A stretch of 64,000 bases of DNA, taken from Stereum hirsutum FP-91666 SS1. Its lineage: Eukaryota > Basidiomycota > Agaricomycetes > Russulales > Stereaceae. Location: contig NW_006763132.1 in assembly GCF_000264905.1 (NCBI RefSeq), forward strand, positions 3,330,696 through 3,394,695, given 5' to 3'. A program made the position numbers and the translations under genes. Shown piece after piece: positions 34,706 to 47,238 of the stretch (its first letter is position 1; the number at the start of each line of letters is the position of its first letter). The notes beneath the pieces are model-generated. The model was not told where the DNA came from, did not search any database, and saw only the letters and a list, made by a program, of their open reading frames with translations.

Positions 34706-37700
34706 TCAAGCGTACTCCCCACTCCCCTCCCCGTCCTCCTCATCGCTCTCCTCAGAAGGCAAATCCGCCTCCGTAACGCTCCACGAAGGCCTCCTCCTCC
34801 GAACTTCTAACGGAACAACATCCTCTTCCTCATCGTCATCATCATCCTCTGCATCGCTATCACCACTCACGCTCCCATCGCTCTCATACATCCTGCTGCC
34901 CACACTCCTTGGCGGTCCCGCCTCCGAATCCCTATCAAAGAAACTCGAGTCGTCGTCATCATCATCCAGACCTCCTCCAAGTTCCTCCGAGCTGTACGAG
35001 AGCTGAACGAGCGGGCTCGGCGCATGAGGCCTCGACGACACCGGTCGGGAGTACATTCCAGGTTCACTCGTAGCCGGGTCCGCCTCCGTCGCTGGATCCC
35101 TCCCCATCACCGAATGCAGCAACTCGTGTGGAACAGCCTTGAGTGTCGAAGGCGTCGACGTCGACGGTGAAGTCACAGGAGACGACGATGATGAGCCTAC
35201 ACCATCCGGTCCACATGCCGCGCTCAACGCACTCAGGTGTGGCACTGGCGGTACAGCGATCAATATCGACCCATTCGGCGTAGGCGGCAAGGGTCCGTTC
35301 GCCACGCCGCCCGCACCGAAGAGCATAACGTCCTCATCAATTCCCTCGTCCAGCCTCTCCCCGGAATGTATACTCTGCACCTCCTCCATCGCATGTCCAT
35401 GCCCTCCACCATACCGACGCGCATACCCATACCCATAATCGCCCACATCTCCCCAACTCGACGCGCGCATCGGGTTCGAAAGTCCGGAGAACTGGTGATT
35501 GTAGGTGTGGTCGTGTCCAGGGCGGAAACGACTCATCGGCGACGAAGGCGAGACTTCTTCGGACGAGCGAGTGGTCGGGCCTTCGTAAGGACTCGTCATC
35601 CCCGACGACGTCTGTCCCAACGAATTCTGCCTGCTCGGGTTCTTCGACGTCGATGCGGAAGGGAGCGTACTAGCTGTGGTAGCGGTGTTGGCGGCACTAG
35701 TCACCGTCGATGTGGACGCTTCATGCGGGCCAGGGCCGTACGAGATCGCACGGGAACATAGGCTGACCACGCTGTTCTTCATGGACTTCATGGACTGCAT
35801 CGACCATCGATTCTTGGGCTGTCTTCTATCGCTGTTCTCGTCGCCGCCGTTGGAGGATGTCGGGCTGAAAGAGCGCTGGTGGACTTGTTGTTGTGAGCCC
35901 TGGGCTTGGGCGTTGGCATAAGGAAAGGGAAGGAGTCCGGAAGATCCTCGACGTGGCTTCTGTGTCGTACCGATAGGATAGTGGATTCCTACTGGGCTGC
36001 TGGGAGACCCGGGCGAACGGCTTCTATCCATCGACTTCGAACGAGAAGAGGGAACTTCGATAGGCGCTGGAAGGCGTTGCGGGATCGGTGATTGCGAATG
36101 CATGTTGTGCATCGAGCGGCGTGACGACGGGGATCCTCCGTGGTGATACGAATGATGATGATGAGGGATTGGTGGTGGAGTAGAAACACGAGTGGGTGCA
36201 GCAGCGCTTGGTTTCTTCCCGTTCTTGTGTCGGCTAGACTGATGATCGTGGTGCGTCTCATGATGATGTTGGTTCGAGACGGCGGTCGTGCTCTTGTTAT
36301 ACCGCGCCATGGTGACAGTCGGGGCAGAGTGCGTACCAACCTTATCTAACGGGTCACGGACGTCGAACGAGTTTGCAGAACGTTGGGGACGCACAGCACG
36401 GAGGGCGTTCTTGAACTTTTGGGTGATGCCTTGCACCCAGCGGAAGCGAATGGGCGAGAGAGCGGTGGTGATCGCCTCGTCGTCAAGTGCGGTGCTGATC
36501 TTGCTCTTTTCCTGCGTCGTTTCGGAGACCCATTGCGAGGGATTAGGGATGTCGCCGAGGAACCAAGCGTGGTGCTAAGGCATGGGACGGAGAACATAAA
36601 ACAGGACATGAATGGGTATAACGGTTATGGGATGCGATAGATAGTTGAAAATAGATGAACGACTCTCACCTTGACTTCGTCGAGCGTTATCCGCTTCGAC
36701 GCGTTCTTCTCCAGCAATCTCTCCAAGAACGACACCACGACACCACCCTCCGACAATTTCCCGTTCGGCCCTGGCGTGGGATGACGACCACCCGTAGGAA
36801 TCCGATCGAGGCCCATTGTCTCTGGAACGGTCCAGTCCTCCGTGGCGATGACCTGGTAGAGTGCCCACTCCGAGTCTGCACGGAACGGAATCTCACCGAA
36901 GAGCAGATAGTAAAGCGTGACTCCCAACGCCCAAACATCTATGGCTTTCGTGATGGGAGGCCTCCTCGACCGTGTCTGCGTCTGCGGTGGGAGGTGAACA
37001 GTCGACGCCGAGCTCCTTCCATTACTCACATGCACGACGCTCCCACTCGAGAAGTGTGCGAGCAATCCATGGCCATGTCCGTTCGGTGACGAACTCGTCC
37101 CAGCGACCTGCGACGGTGACGGCGAGAGATGCGCTCCCGATGACGGCGTCGTCGACTCGCTCACGCTGCTCCCGTTCCACACGACCTCGGGCGCGAGAAA
37201 CGAAGGCGTGCCAGCCGTCTTGGCGAGCTCCGAGTCGTCGAAGAGATGATCCGTGGAGTCGCGGTGTGCGTTCTCCTCTCCCGATTCGGCTAGCCGTTGC
37301 GCCCAGGAGCTGTGTGCCACACCGAAATCGGTGATCTTCACGGTTCGACGGTCAGAGGTCCACATGAGATTGGCGGGCTTAATGTCGCGGTGGATGATGC
37401 CCTGGTGGTGTACTGCAAGTGCACGGGATTCATACGGTCAGAAGGACGAGCGAGAAGAAAGACAAAAGGAGTTGAACGGACGATATTCGAGACCGAGGAC
37501 GACGTCTCGGATGATTCGGCGGGATTGGTCTACGCGTAGGAGTGGGTTCCCGTCCTTGTCTCGCCACTTGATCTCTCCACCTCCCAGAAACTCCATAACT
37601 GCGCAGAGCGAGAATACAACGTCATCAGCGTCCGTTGAGGAAGAACAAAGAGAAGAGAAGCGGTGGATATGTGGTTTACGTGAAGTGGACTGCGAGCGAA

Positions 37701-38283
37701 GCGAGAGGGTGGAAAAGGGGAAGGGAAAGGAAGAGACGCACTCATGTATATCTTTTTGTATATTTTATCATCTATGACTTCGAGCAGGCGTACAATATGT
37801 GGATGGCGGCAGCGCTTCATGATAGCGATCTCTTGGAGAATCTTCTGGTAGGTGCTGCCCATGTTGTCCGTGAGTGGAAGATGATTGCCCGAGGGCGGTA
37901 TGTTTCTTCGTCTGAGTTTGTTCAGCTTCTCCTGCCGCGGGTTCTTTCGCGACACGACCTTCATAGCCTGATATGTCGATAACCCACCGACCGACACACA
38001 CATACGCAGAAAAAAAAGGCAGGAAATACGCTGAGAATGCGGAGATGCTTACGCGAGAGCATGCGAGACTCACCTTGACGGCGTGGCTCTGCGATATATC
38101 CCAGCATTTATAGACCTCTCCATGTTGTCCCTTGCCCACAAGATCTCCACGAATATACTGGTTAATAACGGGCTTATTTGATTCCTTCTTGACCTCCGCC
38201 TGAGTCGTGATCCGCACGTCGTCTTCTGGGTCGACAGGAACATGGGTGCTGTTCAGCTCCAGGACTTCAACTTCGTCGGTCAT
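34706..38283 (-). CDS. CaMKK/SAK1-like serine/threonine protein kinase (upstream kinase of SNF1 type)
   Basis: Exons 38283-38074, 37967-37742, 37598-37482, 37412-36670 and 36574-34706 give 1054 aa. Kinase motifs: glycine loop VGKGQHGEVYKC (residues 49-60), Lys73 in AMKVV, the segment KKIYMIMEFLGGGEIKWRD, catalytic HRDIKPANL (Asp194), DFG (Asp213), and AGTPSFLAPEV. The GGEIKWRD segment and the long insert (about 35 aa) after the Lys strand are typical of the fungal Sak1/Tos3/Elm1/Ssp1 group that phosphorylates AMPK/SNF1. A Ser/Thr/His-rich insert of about 65 residues interrupts the C-lobe between APE and KAIDVWALGVTLYY. The C-terminal 570 residues are disordered, Ser-rich and strongly acidic at the end, presumably regulatory. 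ATG 38283 is preferred because the upstream frame is low-complexity proline-rich sequence. Group assignment is by motif memory, without a tree. Confidence 0.85.
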
Positions 38284-39837
38284 GATTGTGGATGCATAAG
38301 GGTACGCTGTGCACGGCAATAGATAGGTCTGGACGACGTCGGGGACGGCGAGGGCGAGGGCGACGGGGAGGGGAGGGGAAGGGAGAGGGGAAGAGCGAAG
38401 GTCGGGAGAAGAGAGCGTTGGTGGCAAAAGGGGTAACGATAACCCCGTTCTACAAATTTCTTATGTAATTGCCAAGATCTCGATTTCATCTCGGTTTATT
38501 CACCCTCGTCCGCCGTGCGTCACCCAACCCTCATCTTCGTGAAAGTAAATATATGTCCTTCGTCCGTATTTCTTCGTACAACATTGAATGCTTCCAATTC
38601 TGCTTTGACCGCTGCTATGTACCCCTGCGTGTTCCGCCAAATCAACGCATCACCGCCGCTTGAACTTCGCTTCCCATCTGTCCATCATCACTCGTTCAAC
38701 TCTAGCTCAGTCTCGGGAGCACTTGCACTTATCCTCCTCCGCAACGTCCTTCATCACCTGCATGAGAAAAAATCAAAATCACCACAGTCAGCAAGCGACC
38801 GCACAGCACCACGCGAACAATTTTCAATCAAAGAAAAATAGACCACACCGTCGTCGCATTCCGACCGCGCTGTTCCAGGCATTTCCAGCCCATCAGGCAT
38901 CATGCATCACAGCGCAGGCCCTCGTATGTACGTATTCCATCGAGCATCAACGGCGCCGGAGAAGAAGCAGAAGAAGAAGGAACATGATCCACCCACTCAG
39001 GGTCTCTTGCTCCCCCTTCGCTTTCTTCTCCCCCTCGATCCTGGCCCTCGATTCAGGCAACCGTCTGTATCTGGCAGGTCTGCAACGACACCTGGCCAAG
39101 ACAACCCCCAACCGGAAGTTTCTTAGCAGACCATTCCACCCCATGCAATCCCCAGAAATAAGCCATATCGACGGCTCCACATTTCCAGTCACAAATATCA
39201 GAGCAAAAAAAACGACAACGCCTGTCTCCTCGGCACGCAGCCGCGTTCTGAAGTACTTGCTATAAGCAGTGCGGTTACAGGCTGCTGCGACTTCTGATGG
39301 ACGCTCCTGTCTGACAATCTTCTACACGGAAAAGAGCCCGTCCGCCTGTATCCAACACGACCGAAGACAGTCAAAGAGAGGTCGAGTAGATCCCGCACAG
39401 CGGCCGGCGGGATTACGCAGTTAGGGCTTCAATAGAGCCCGATCCGTAGGATTCGTATGGCCCTATATGTATAAGCCTGTACTGTTATAATTGCCCCGAT
39501 TCCCGATTGCGCATTGCCCGGTGGGCATATGGACCGGGTGGGAATCTGTGGGAATCCGGAGTGGGTGCGATAAGTATCGGAAGAGTCTCTTCTCAGATGG
39601 GGGTGGAGGCGGGGATGGGGATTCATTTCGGGAGTTTTTTTTTCAGGAGGATAAGATGGGTGAGAGTACTACTGCAGATCACGGTGCGAAAGAATCGCAT
39701 GGGGAATAAATTGGGCAGGAGAATAACGAGGATACGGAAACATGGAAGATGTCCATGAGACTCAGAGCGGATAGGACCAAGACGAGTCTGGAGGAAACAA
39801 CGATGAAGAAAAGAGTAAAGAATGGTGAAAAACGTAC
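38284..39837. other. Intergenic, no gene recognised
   Basis: About 1.55 kb upstream of the kinase. It probably includes the kinase promoter and the unresolved 3' end of the small CxxC gene. The largest frame (38660-39265, plus) is low complexity and unsupported. No repeat or RNA gene noticed. Confidence 0.35.
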
Positions 39838-40532
39838 GGATTCAACATGTTGACCACATCCCTACAAACGAAAAATGGAGGACTCAGTCAGTATAATGCC
39901 ATAACCCATTACAACAAGAAAACAAAACAAAATATAAACGAAAGGAGGTCCTATGCGCCAAGATCATCAATGACGGGGCAGTGTGTGGTCTGGTCCAGAG
40001 CGCCACTAGACTCATCGCCAACAAACAAGGTTGCTCCGTCCATACATCATGCAGCACACATATGCCACACAAGTCATAGCGTGGACCGCCATACCCCACT
40101 CAGCTCCTGTATCTAGATCGCATTCCATTCACATCAATGTGATTTCGCTTAACTTTAGCTCAAAGCCGCACGGTGACGAGCTGACATGGCCGTGACATGG
40201 GAAGAGGAGAGGGAAAGGGGAAAGTGGGAAAGAAAAGCGAGGCGACCACAGCACAGACGCTACCGCGAAAAGATAAGCCTAGGTCGAGAACGCAGGGATG
40301 CGGTTCGTCATTGGCGCTTGCTACTCGCTATCCGCATAATAATCGGTCTCGCATGAAGAGCCGCCCGAATCATGGGCCGAGAAACCCCTCTCGCAAAGAT
40401 CCAAAACACAGAAGAAATAATGGAGAGATCGAGAACGACAGGAATACACACCTTCCAAGTCGTCTTCCCACATGAGTCACACTTGACTGCATAGCAAGCG
40501 TTCGAGGGCGTGATAAAAGCAGCGACGGCCAT
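39838..40532 (-). CDS. Small conserved CxxC protein, 3' end unresolved
   Basis: Exon 1 (40532-40452) encodes 27 residues ending CDSCGKTTWK. Exon 2 (39861-39838) adds GCGQHVES. Joined, they give CDxCGKTTWxGCGxH, the hallmark of a very short (about 60 aa) protein family that I recall from many fungi, with a probable metal-binding site. Both boundaries have normal GT-AG signals in phase 0 (donor GTGTGT, acceptor TTTGTAG). The intron would be 590 nt, unusually long here. The usual ending (about 15 residues with one or two further Cys) could not be located downstream, so the gene is given as partial. Alternatively it is a remnant split by an insertion. Function unknown. Confidence 0.5.
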
Positions 40533-41432
40533 TTCGGACTTGCTTCAGAGTTCAGAGTTCAAAATTGTGCGTATAAATCTAGAGCAGGCTTCCTAACCAC
40601 ACCACCCAAAAAAAGAAAACGTAGATCAGCATCATCCAGCATCAATGAGGCAAGTTCGAGATGCACGTAAACTCGGACGCGTGATGTTATGGTATTGCAG
40701 GTATAACTGAAACGGATGAGATATCGAATCTCATGCCCTCGGAGACTCGGGTATGACATGGGCAGAGGACATCCCATACGATACGTATGATAGACGCTTC
40801 CGCTGCATGGTCTCGGATATGGGCGTTATGAATTCGAACGCACCGTAAGACAACTTCGATTTCGATGAGTTTCTGTTCTGCATGGTTCCCGGTCGCCCGT
40901 GGAGGTAAAGGTAGAGGTAAACGGACCAATATCATTCGACGACGGTCGTCACGAATCCGAGGTGCATGTGCAGCGGTCGTGGAGGAGGATAGTGCGGTCC
41001 CAATCGCATAGCTTCAATTAGCATGCCTCGTCTCAAGGTTCAAGATCTCGATGGATGTATAAATCGCTAGAAGAGAAAGGCCAGCACTCACACGTACTTA
41101 TAGTCCGTAGAGCGGCTCGGTGTAACTTCGATGGAGTTCACAAAGCGGTCGAGCACTAGATGCAGAAGAACAAACAGGAGTTGAGTGGGTTGCACATATA
41201 CGTCTACGGTGGCGGGTGTAGCCGGGCGGTGTCAGAAATAGTTCTGTGGCGGAGTGGCGATCGCAATTGTGAGTTCAAGATGAGTGGAAGATGGGCGAAA
41301 GATGGCTGGTTGTTGTGTAATCAGAAAAATGCAAAAAACTAGCGTTCGCTATTGCTCATTCATGTGTTTGTGCTTGGACAACGAGTCACCTCTAGACTTT
41401 CCTTGCGGGTCCTTGCCAGAGAAAAATAAAAA
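40533..41432. other. Intergenic, no gene seen apart from the tRNA terminator
   Basis: 900 bp upstream of the small CxxC gene and downstream of the tRNA. Open frames are short and unsupported. No repeat noticed. Confidence 0.35.
41428..41432 (-). terminator. RNA polymerase III T-run terminator of tRNA-Ala
   Basis: TTTTT directly follows the tRNA 3' end on the minus strand. A second T5 run lies at 41426-41422. Confidence 0.8.
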
Positions 41433-41507
41433 TGGACATATCCGGAATTGAACCGGACACCTCTCGCATGCTAAGCGAGCGTGATAAACCAACTACACCA
41501 TATGCCC
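41433..41507 (-). tRNA. tRNA-Ala (AGC)
   Basis: A 75-nt cloverleaf. The acceptor arm GGGCATA pairs with TATGTCC (one G-T pair) and is followed by discriminator A. The D-arm region is GTGTAGTTGGTTTATCAC. The anticodon stem-loop is CTCGC-TTAGCAT-GCGAG with anticodon AGC. The T-arm is TCCGG-TTCAATT-CCGGA. No intron. The AGC anticodon, read as IGC after deamination, decodes GCU/GCC/GCA alanine codons. The internal A and B boxes are intact and a T-run terminator follows. Confidence 0.95.
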
Positions 41508-41822
41508 TTACGGCTTTGAACATGTAAAGAAATTCAGAGAAAGGATTTTGCCAAAGTGGATGAACCCCACGATTGGCCACTGTGAGCCGCCTTCCGGGAG
41601 CCTCTCATGGGGTCGGTGATGTCATGTTCACGATCGTTTTGACGCTCGTCGACCACTTGCAAGAGAGTTGCAATGAACTTGCAGGTTGCGGCTCGACATC
41701 GTCTCTCTTGACAAACTCTCTCTGGTCGACGTCGACAGGACTGTTGACTCTGAGTCGGTCTAGCTTACCCCATCACACTCTGCGGAACTATACGGGAGCA
41801 GCAGTCTCAACATCATACAACG
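41508..41822. promoter_or_regulatory. Intergenic between the tRNA and the UPF0014 gene
   Basis: 315 bp holding the upstream regions of both divergent transcription units. No TATA box or repeat seen. Confidence 0.35.
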
Positions 41823-43408
41823 ATGGCCGACAGCGGGCCCGACTCAAAAACCCATCTCGAATGGACGAACGTAGGCTTGGGACTATCATTCATTGCCTTT
41901 GATGCCATACTTTCTCATGGCCTCGGCTTGGGGGTAGGTCGTTCGCTAGTGATTGCATCTATCCGGTGTATCATCCAGCTGGCGGTCGTGGCTATGATCC
42001 TGGAGAAAGTCTTCTCAACGAATAACTTCTGGGCAGTGGCTGGTATTGCTGGTACGTTTATCATCCTCTGTATCTAGAGCTATACTTTAAAATATAAGTG
42101 CACTGTATGCGTGGATGAGCTGTCTCACCGCGCTGGGGCGGGTAATGTCCAGTGAGTATGCATGCATATTTTAACCCTCCATTTCGTTTCTTGTTATTCC
42201 ATCAATTCAGTACTCTTGAATTTTATGGGTACACTCGAAATTGGTATGTAGCTCATTATTTGACCATTTTAAATCGTTCTTCTGATTCCGTGGTTTAGCT
42301 GTGGTCAAGTGCAAGCGGCGATTCCACAACATGGTCCGTTATTCTTGCATCTATGTAGATGTGCAACAGCGATGCTAATTTTGAGTGGCGAATCAGTTTA
42401 TATATGTCTTCATCGGTCTACTACTCTCAACTATTCCTATATCTATCATTGGAGCCCATTTCGCTATGGGCGTCCGTCCATTTTGGCGTCCCGAGCAATA
42501 CAGTGAGCTACCTGCCCTCTCCTGCTCTGAAAACCCTCTATCCACACAACCACGATGAAAACCCATTTCTCACTACCCATGCGTTCTCCACTCGAAAATT
42601 AGTTCCTATCATTGGCATGCTCTGCGGCGCAACACTTTCCGGCATCTCCGTCTCCGTCACCTACGTCTTGAAAGAGCTCGAGTACGTACCCTTGTTCTTT
42701 CCTTCAGACCCGTGCGATTTGGGCCGAATTGACGATGAACGAGGATAGTGAGAATCGAGACAAGACAGAGACGTATCTTGCGTTTGGTGCGTCAAGGCTC
42801 GAGGCTATGATGCCCATCGCTAAGGAAGCCCTTCGACTCGCACTCACCCCCACAATCAACCAGATGAGGTAGTTATTCTCGTTCGTTACCACTGCTTCCC
42901 TCACTCGCTCATCGACAATTCACTTTTCATCCTTCTATCACGCCACTGCCGCCGTAAATCCAATCTTTCCGTTCTCCGCAAACATTTCTTGTCCAACCTC
43001 TCCCAAACCCGTAGCGTCCTCGGCATAATCTCAATTCCCGGAATGATGACCGGCGCCATCCTCGGCGGTTCCTCCGTCCAACAAGCCGCAAAACTCCAGA
43101 TGGTCATCATGTTCATGATCTCCTCCTGTTCCGCTCTCTCCTCCATCATAGTGACCGTCTGTGCGCTCGTGATCGCCGTCGACAAGGGGCATAGGATAAG
43201 AACGGACAGGATTGATACGAGGGATCACGTGGTATGGAGGGTGAGGGACGCGGCGGCGAGATGGGTGGCGAATAGGGTGGTTTGGGTAGCGGGGAGGGTT
43301 GGGGTGAAGGCGAAGGAGGGGTATGTGGCTGTTACGAGTAGTCCTAATGGACGTGGGACACCGCGGGAGGATGAGGATGAGCGTGACGATGGAAGGTTGT
43401 TGGGGTGA
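41823..43408 (+). CDS. UPF0014/FetB-like multi-pass membrane protein
   Basis: Seven exons (41823-42051, 42211-42243, 42299-42333, 42397-42502, 42603-42681, 42749-42868, 43015-43408) make 331 aa. Conserved blocks of the UPF0014 family: LEWTNVGLGLSFIAFDAILS, a helix with IRCIIQLAVVAMILEKVF, IPIIGMLCGATLSGISV, the loop ENRDKTETYLAFGASR followed by IAKEALRLALTPTINQM, and SVLGIISIPGMMTGAILGG with SSVQQAAKLQMVIMF. About seven hydrophobic segments are present. Bacterial FetB is the membrane half of an iron exporter that pairs with the ATPase FetA; no ATPase gene is adjacent here. The C-terminal 80 residues are basic then acidic, and lineage-specific. The start ATG is directly before the first conserved block. 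Transport substrate in fungi is not established to my knowledge. Confidence 0.87.
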
Positions 43409-44111
43409 ACTCTTCCTGCTTTGAGATGGATAGAGTGATTGGTGACGTGGGCAGCTCAAAATGGCTCATGGCCAGTCGGAAGTTTTACTGGCACGGTTAG
43501 ATTTTTACACACACACATACACGGTAGGGATGAGGACCATCGCAATAATAATACATATATCTGCATTGTATATTTTTCTCCTCACCTGTAATACACGAGC
43601 TCCTCGACTGTAGACGATAAAGTTTGTCTGAGAGTCGCTAGAAATACCACGCCCTACAGTGTATTTGTGGTAGTAACAATAGCCCTATAATCGAGACAGG
43701 ACATGGTCTGACCATAACCGGATCTCGAGCACGATGTTCAAGTTCACGAGCGGCAAAACATTCACTATAGACGTTTATCGCGTCTAGAAGTCCACCCACG
43801 AGCTATCGAGGCTAAATGATCAGAAAGCGTGAGTAAAACAGAGCACAAGTTGCGTTCTATAGAGCACGATGGAGGCAACGACGAAGAAGGAGGAGCATGA
43901 TCATGATGGTCCAGGACAAAGAAAGAACAAGTGGCGCGCCACAAAAATCCTTTGTTGATCGCGTTTAGAGTCGCGACTGTGAGAAAACATTTCAAAGTCC
44001 GCTCATTCGCCCCTTTGACGCGTTCCACCAACATCCTCGCGCGACGACGCCGCCGTTGCCGCGCTCAAAACAATCTACCTCGAGAGACATACCACCTCTG
44101 CGGCAGCGTGC
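43409..44111. other. Intergenic, no gene seen
   Basis: 703 bp with a short CA microsatellite near 43506. No plausible exon upstream of the DSN1 start was found, though a further 5' exon cannot be ruled out. Confidence 0.35.
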
Positions 44112-46614
44112 ATGACCCCCAGCACCACGACATTGACGACGACGACGACGCTGCAGCGGCACATGCTCCCATCCTCCACGTCCAAGCGCAAGGCTGCTCC
44201 TTCGTCCGAACAGAACCCTTTTGACTCTGTGGCGAAGAAACCGAAAAAAGAGGTGCGTGAGCGTCATGTCGTGTTGTGTTGATATTTGTTTGGGACAGGT
44301 GCTTACGCAGAATGTAGCCGAACGGCGCGCCGGTGAAACGGAAATGTGCGTGTTGATATTGTTTGGATGGTAGGTCTAGCATGGGTTGTGGCCTGGTATA
44401 CGGGTTTGGCAATCGGTTGAGGTGAATAAGTGTCGGGGTCCGAATGAGTTGCGGGATATTTGCATGGTGTGTCAGGCTATGTTTCCACTGGATTCAACTC
44501 TGGCGTTACGAACGCTCGCAGACCTCTCGGTTCCCACCAGTCGAAGCATACCAACCGACTCATGCTAGACCTAACTGTCGACTTTCTCGACCTCCGAATA
44601 TGCTGATCTCCTTCGTGCAGTACCAAATGGCGAGGAACAGCCAGGAGGACTGGTCATCGTTCGCGCTCCGCCCTCACGACCCCCTTCATCTCAAAGCACG
44701 AAACCACCACCATCCTCGAAACCACACGCGTCTACCTCACGTGCCGACTCTAGTACCTCATCTAACGCCGCTCCTCAACCTCAACCCGTCCCATCGACAT
44801 CGAAACACCCGCCAGCGCCACCACATCCTCATCCCTCGAAACGATTCAAATCATCGACACCGAACCCGACTCGTCCCCCAGGAACAACAGCCGCCACCGG
44901 TAAGACCAGAGAACGCGACATTCACACGACCTCTCGTCCGGACACGGAAGTCGACGATGATGTTCGGCGGATGGAGTCAGAGACGGATGATCTCAGGCGA
45001 CAGTCTCAGTCGCGGAAGTCTACGATGAGGGTGGAGATGGAGTATACTCAGCCGTTGCAGCCGAGAGAGACACCGCAGATTGACCGGAATAGGGCGATGA
45101 GGGATGGGACGCTGAAGGATCATGGGACACCGGGGACACCGGGGCAAAGGAGACGAAGTTCGTTGAGTGGGAGGGGAAAGAGAGCGAGCACGTCGTTTGA
45201 GAACAACGGTGTCATCAGTGAGTGCCTTCGTTGCGATGTGTCTTTCTTTTGGTCTTCCTTGTGTTGACTCGACCTCTCGAAAAAGGTAAACCGCACTCGT
45301 CGGTGGACCATACGAGTTTCTACAAACACATTGACGCGGACGTACCGGACTCGGATCGGGCGCGACAGTTGCTCATCTGGAGCGCATCTCGGGTGGCAGA
45401 TCATCCTTCAATACCGCACTCCGCGAAGCGATCCGGCAAGGACCCACCACCTCCAGTGCTGCCGAAATTGTCGGATGCCGCTTTGCAGGCGAAGAAGATC
45501 ATACAGGAGAACTTCATCAGACAGCTTGCGGAGAGGGAGATCAACACGAATGTGTATTCTCCACCGGGTGCGCCTGCGTGGGATACAGTGGGAGAGAATG
45601 AGCAGAACGTGAAGAACAAGGCGCGAGAGATCAAGTTCACGGCGGATATCAATCGGTGAGCTTCGTGATTTTCACCTCTTTCCGACCATGTCGGGTTCTT
45701 TAGGCGCACACAACTAACATTAACGATAATACTCAGAGATAAAGCCGAAGATGCAGCTTGGGAGGAAGTCACGCGATTCTACAACTCGCATCAAGCTACC
45801 GTTCTGGCAGACATCGAGAAATCCGTCCAGGCACGCAAAGCTGCAGCCGCCGCCTCTGCCAAAGCGAAGGGGAAACAACGCGCCGATGATCCTCGCGTTA
45901 AGAACTTCGCGTACGACCCGGACGATCCACGGTTTCAGCCTCGAGAAGCGGAGCTGCCGTCGAGTTTTAAGGGGATCGAACTTGCGCGGACGGTTTTGGC
46001 CTCTACGACGGCTGAGGACCCATTGAAGGCTAAGATGGAGAGGGTGTCGCTGTTTGTGCGTCGATTTGTCCTCCTTTTTTTTTTGACTGGTCGTTGAATA
46101 CTGCTCTCCTTCTTTTATGTGGACATAGGCTGATCGACAACACGCACTCATGAACACCTCGCTCCGGACCGACGCCGTAGCATGCACAGATCTCGACCGT
46201 CGCTTTGCTCTCCTCTCCCTTACATTACACGCTCGCACAGACCCACAATCGCAGCCGCATCCACAGACCTCACACCTCCCGCACCAGCCCATCCTCTCCT
46301 CACTCATGCCTTCAACATCTTCCACGTTATCTTCGTCCTCACGAGCGCCAAAGAAGATGGACCAGAGAGAGATATTCAAAGCGTTGTCGAGGGTGGATAT
46401 GAGCCGACCGCCACAACAGATTGGAGATGCGGCGAGGAGAGCGGCGAAGGAGGCGCAGAGGGCGAGGGCTAGTGCGATTGGGGTTGGGGGTGGTGGGGGC
46501 GGTGGTAACGGAATGGGTGGGGACGGGAGGGAGAGCGCACAGGAGAGGAGGTTGACGGGCGTGGCGCCTGCTACGCCTAGGAAGGTGCCGGGCACGCCGA
46601 GTAGGAAACGATGA
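44112..46614 (+). CDS. DSN1: DSN1/Mis13-like kinetochore subunit
   Basis: Exons 44112-44252, 44318-44345, 44621-45217, 45286-45655, 45737-46055 and 46129-46614 join to 646 aa. The first third is a basic, Ser/Pro-rich disordered tail with RRRSSLSGRGKRAS, a phosphorylation-prone motif at the position where Aurora B acts on Dsn1. The core begins SFYKHIDADVPDSDRARQLL with IWSASR, which I recognise as the head of the Mis12-Mtw1/MIS13 domain. Helical segments follow (LQAKKIIQENFIRQLAER, MNTSLRTDAVACTDLDRRF), ending in a basic Gly-rich tail. Dsn1 links the Mis12 complex to inner (CENP-C) and outer kinetochore parts. Intron 2 (275 nt) is long, and the two tiny 5' exons are the least certain part. Confidence 0.82.
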
Positions 46615-47238
46615 GATAGGACGGGGGATGATACTCTTGTGGTGGTGTTTGGGTATATAGCGAGTTGAATGAAGGGCTCGAAGCCCTTGTTGATATCTGC
46701 GCTGCTCGCATTTTCGGCTCTGCGTGTTCTTTTTTCCCCTCTGATTTTCCTCGTTCCCTCGCTTCTTTCGTTCATGGTATCATACTATAATTGCTTCTCC
46801 CACACATACGTACGTTCATACATACCCTGCTCTCGCTATGCGTTATCTCACGGTTTGTCTGCCATGTCGATGTCGATGTCCCATCTTCTACAGCTATCAT
46901 CTGTTCTCTTCTTCCTGGTCTTCCGTTTCCGTGATCTTCGATGTCCAACTACTTTCTTGATTCGATTTGTAAGTGATAGAATGAATACTGGATGAATCGT
47001 GATAATGTCCTCCCTGTAGTGGAGAGGATCTCTTTCTGGTTTTCCTCTGATCCAGTGCCACCGGGCCACACACACCCAACGATGTGACCCCAGTGTGACG
47101 CGTCGCTACGGCTCTGTCCGATCACAACGTCACGGCGTGACCGGCGCAACTGCCAGTGTCAAAGTCGCGTCCCCTGTCTCAACATTCAACAGCCCACTTT
47201 TCTATCTTTCCTCTCCCTTTCCCCTCGTTTCTTTCACA
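46615..47238. other. Intergenic, no gene seen
   Basis: 624 bp with pyrimidine-rich tracts just before the next ATG, as expected for a 3' UTR followed by a promoter. No repeat or RNA gene noticed. Confidence 0.35.

Noticed and set aside
38660..39265. Plus-strand frame of 201 codons upstream of the kinase
   Set aside because: Arg/Ser/His-rich low complexity, no domain, no promoter or splice evidence; considered non-coding.
45720..46775. Long open frame (351 codons) on the minus strand
   Set aside because: It is antisense to exons 5-6 of the DSN1-like gene and crosses its intron. No recognisable protein.
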